Assembly (NCBI GenBank): GCA_027366195.1
Contig: DAHXKW010000170.1
Coordinates: forward strand, 1-6,266
Length of the DNA stretch: 6,266 nucleotides
Reading direction: 5' to 3'
From: Alphaproteobacteria bacterium
GTDB lineage: Bacteria; Pseudomonadota; Alphaproteobacteria; G02398745; G023898745
The notes beneath the pieces were generated by a model. The model saw only the letters and a program-made list of their open reading frames with translations. It did no database searches and was not told the DNA's origin. Shown here in pieces: positions 5,968-6,266 of the stretch; the first letter of the stretch is position 1, and every line of letters begins with the position of its first letter. The position numbers were made by a program, and so were the translations under genes.

Positions 5968-6266
5968 ATGGAACGTATGTGGGGAATAATCTATTGTTAT
6001 CTTGTCTTATTTATTACAACGTGTACCCTATTGATCTACGGCGCTATCATCATTTCGAACACGTACGACCTATATCACCCATTGTCTTTGGAAGAGCAAA
6101 ATGTGATTACTTTGAACAAAACTCAACCAAAGGACTTATCTAAGACTCAGGAAAAAACTTTGAAAGAATATCAAGATAGACGGTTCAACCTGAAAAACAA
6201 AGTACAAAAAGAGCTCCTTTTATCCCTGTTTGTTCTTTTAATGGGGCTTGGACATGCTTTTTTTAC
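5968..6266 (+). CDS. Hypothetical small membrane protein, N-terminal part (runs off the right edge)
   Basis: An open frame begins at ATG 5968 and runs 99 codons to the window edge without a stop. It encodes a hydrophobic helix (GIIYCYLVLFITTCTLLIYGAI, about 6-27), a polar, lysine- and glutamine-rich stretch (about 43-81) and a second helix starting near residue 83 (LLLSLFVLLMGLGHAF). That membrane-loop-membrane pattern is unlikely to be chance and favours this frame over the one overlapping the ferredoxin gene. A weak TTGGA (5953-5957) is the only ribosome site candidate; ATG 5977 is an alternative start. It begins 29 bases after the ferredoxin stop with no terminator between, so co-transcription is likely. 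I do not recognise the family. Confidence 0.6.
   Translation, partial: MERMWGIIYCYLVLFITTCTLLIYGAIIISNTYDLYHPLSLEEQNVITLNKTQPKDLSKTQEKTLKEYQDRRFNLKNKVQKELLLSLFVLLMGLGHAFF

Noticed and set aside
5892..6143. An 83-codon frame overlapping the end of the ferredoxin gene
   Set aside because: Overlaps the conserved ferredoxin C terminus and competes with the frame from 5968, which shows clear membrane helices and stays open to the edge.

Overview
The window looks like AT-rich chromosomal DNA from an alphaproteobacterium. The adrenodoxin-type [2Fe-2S] ferredoxin has the CEGSLACATCHV and EAEEDMLDLAF signatures I associate with the Rickettsiales/Holosporales/Rhodospirillales. The DNA translocase is a short FtsK of about 730 residues, and the lysine- and asparagine-rich coding fits a host-associated or reduced genome. 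This placement is an inference from protein signatures and base composition, not from a search. No phage, IS, CRISPR or other accessory system is visible.

Layout from left to right. Positions 1-146 (minus) hold the first 48 codons of ruvB, cut by the window edge. A tRNA-Arg(CCG) gene (167-242, minus) lies 20 bases upstream of ruvB on the same strand, so the two may share a transcript. A 174-base divergent region (243-416) follows. Next is tamB (plus, 417-3238), split into two reading frames at a run of nine T. The C-terminal part converges with ftsK (3263-5458, minus), leaving a 24-base gap with no clear terminator. A second divergent region (5459-5611) carries candidate back-to-back promoters for ftsK and for the ferredoxin gene (5612-5938, plus). 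The window ends inside a small two-helix membrane protein of unknown function (5968 to beyond 6266).

The genes are housekeeping in character: Holliday-junction branch migration (RuvB), outer-membrane biogenesis (TamB), chromosome segregation at the septum (FtsK) and Fe-S electron transfer. RuvB and FtsK both act on chromosome processing but are not adjacent. No single novel pathway is evident.

The most interesting point is the tamB break. It falls exactly at an in-phase U UUU UUA slippery heptamer inside a T9 tract, and the needed shift (-1) is the one that heptamer promotes. The downstream frame stays open for 666 codons. Either tamB is expressed by ribosomal or polymerase slippage, or it is a very recent frameshift mutation or a homopolymer sequencing error.
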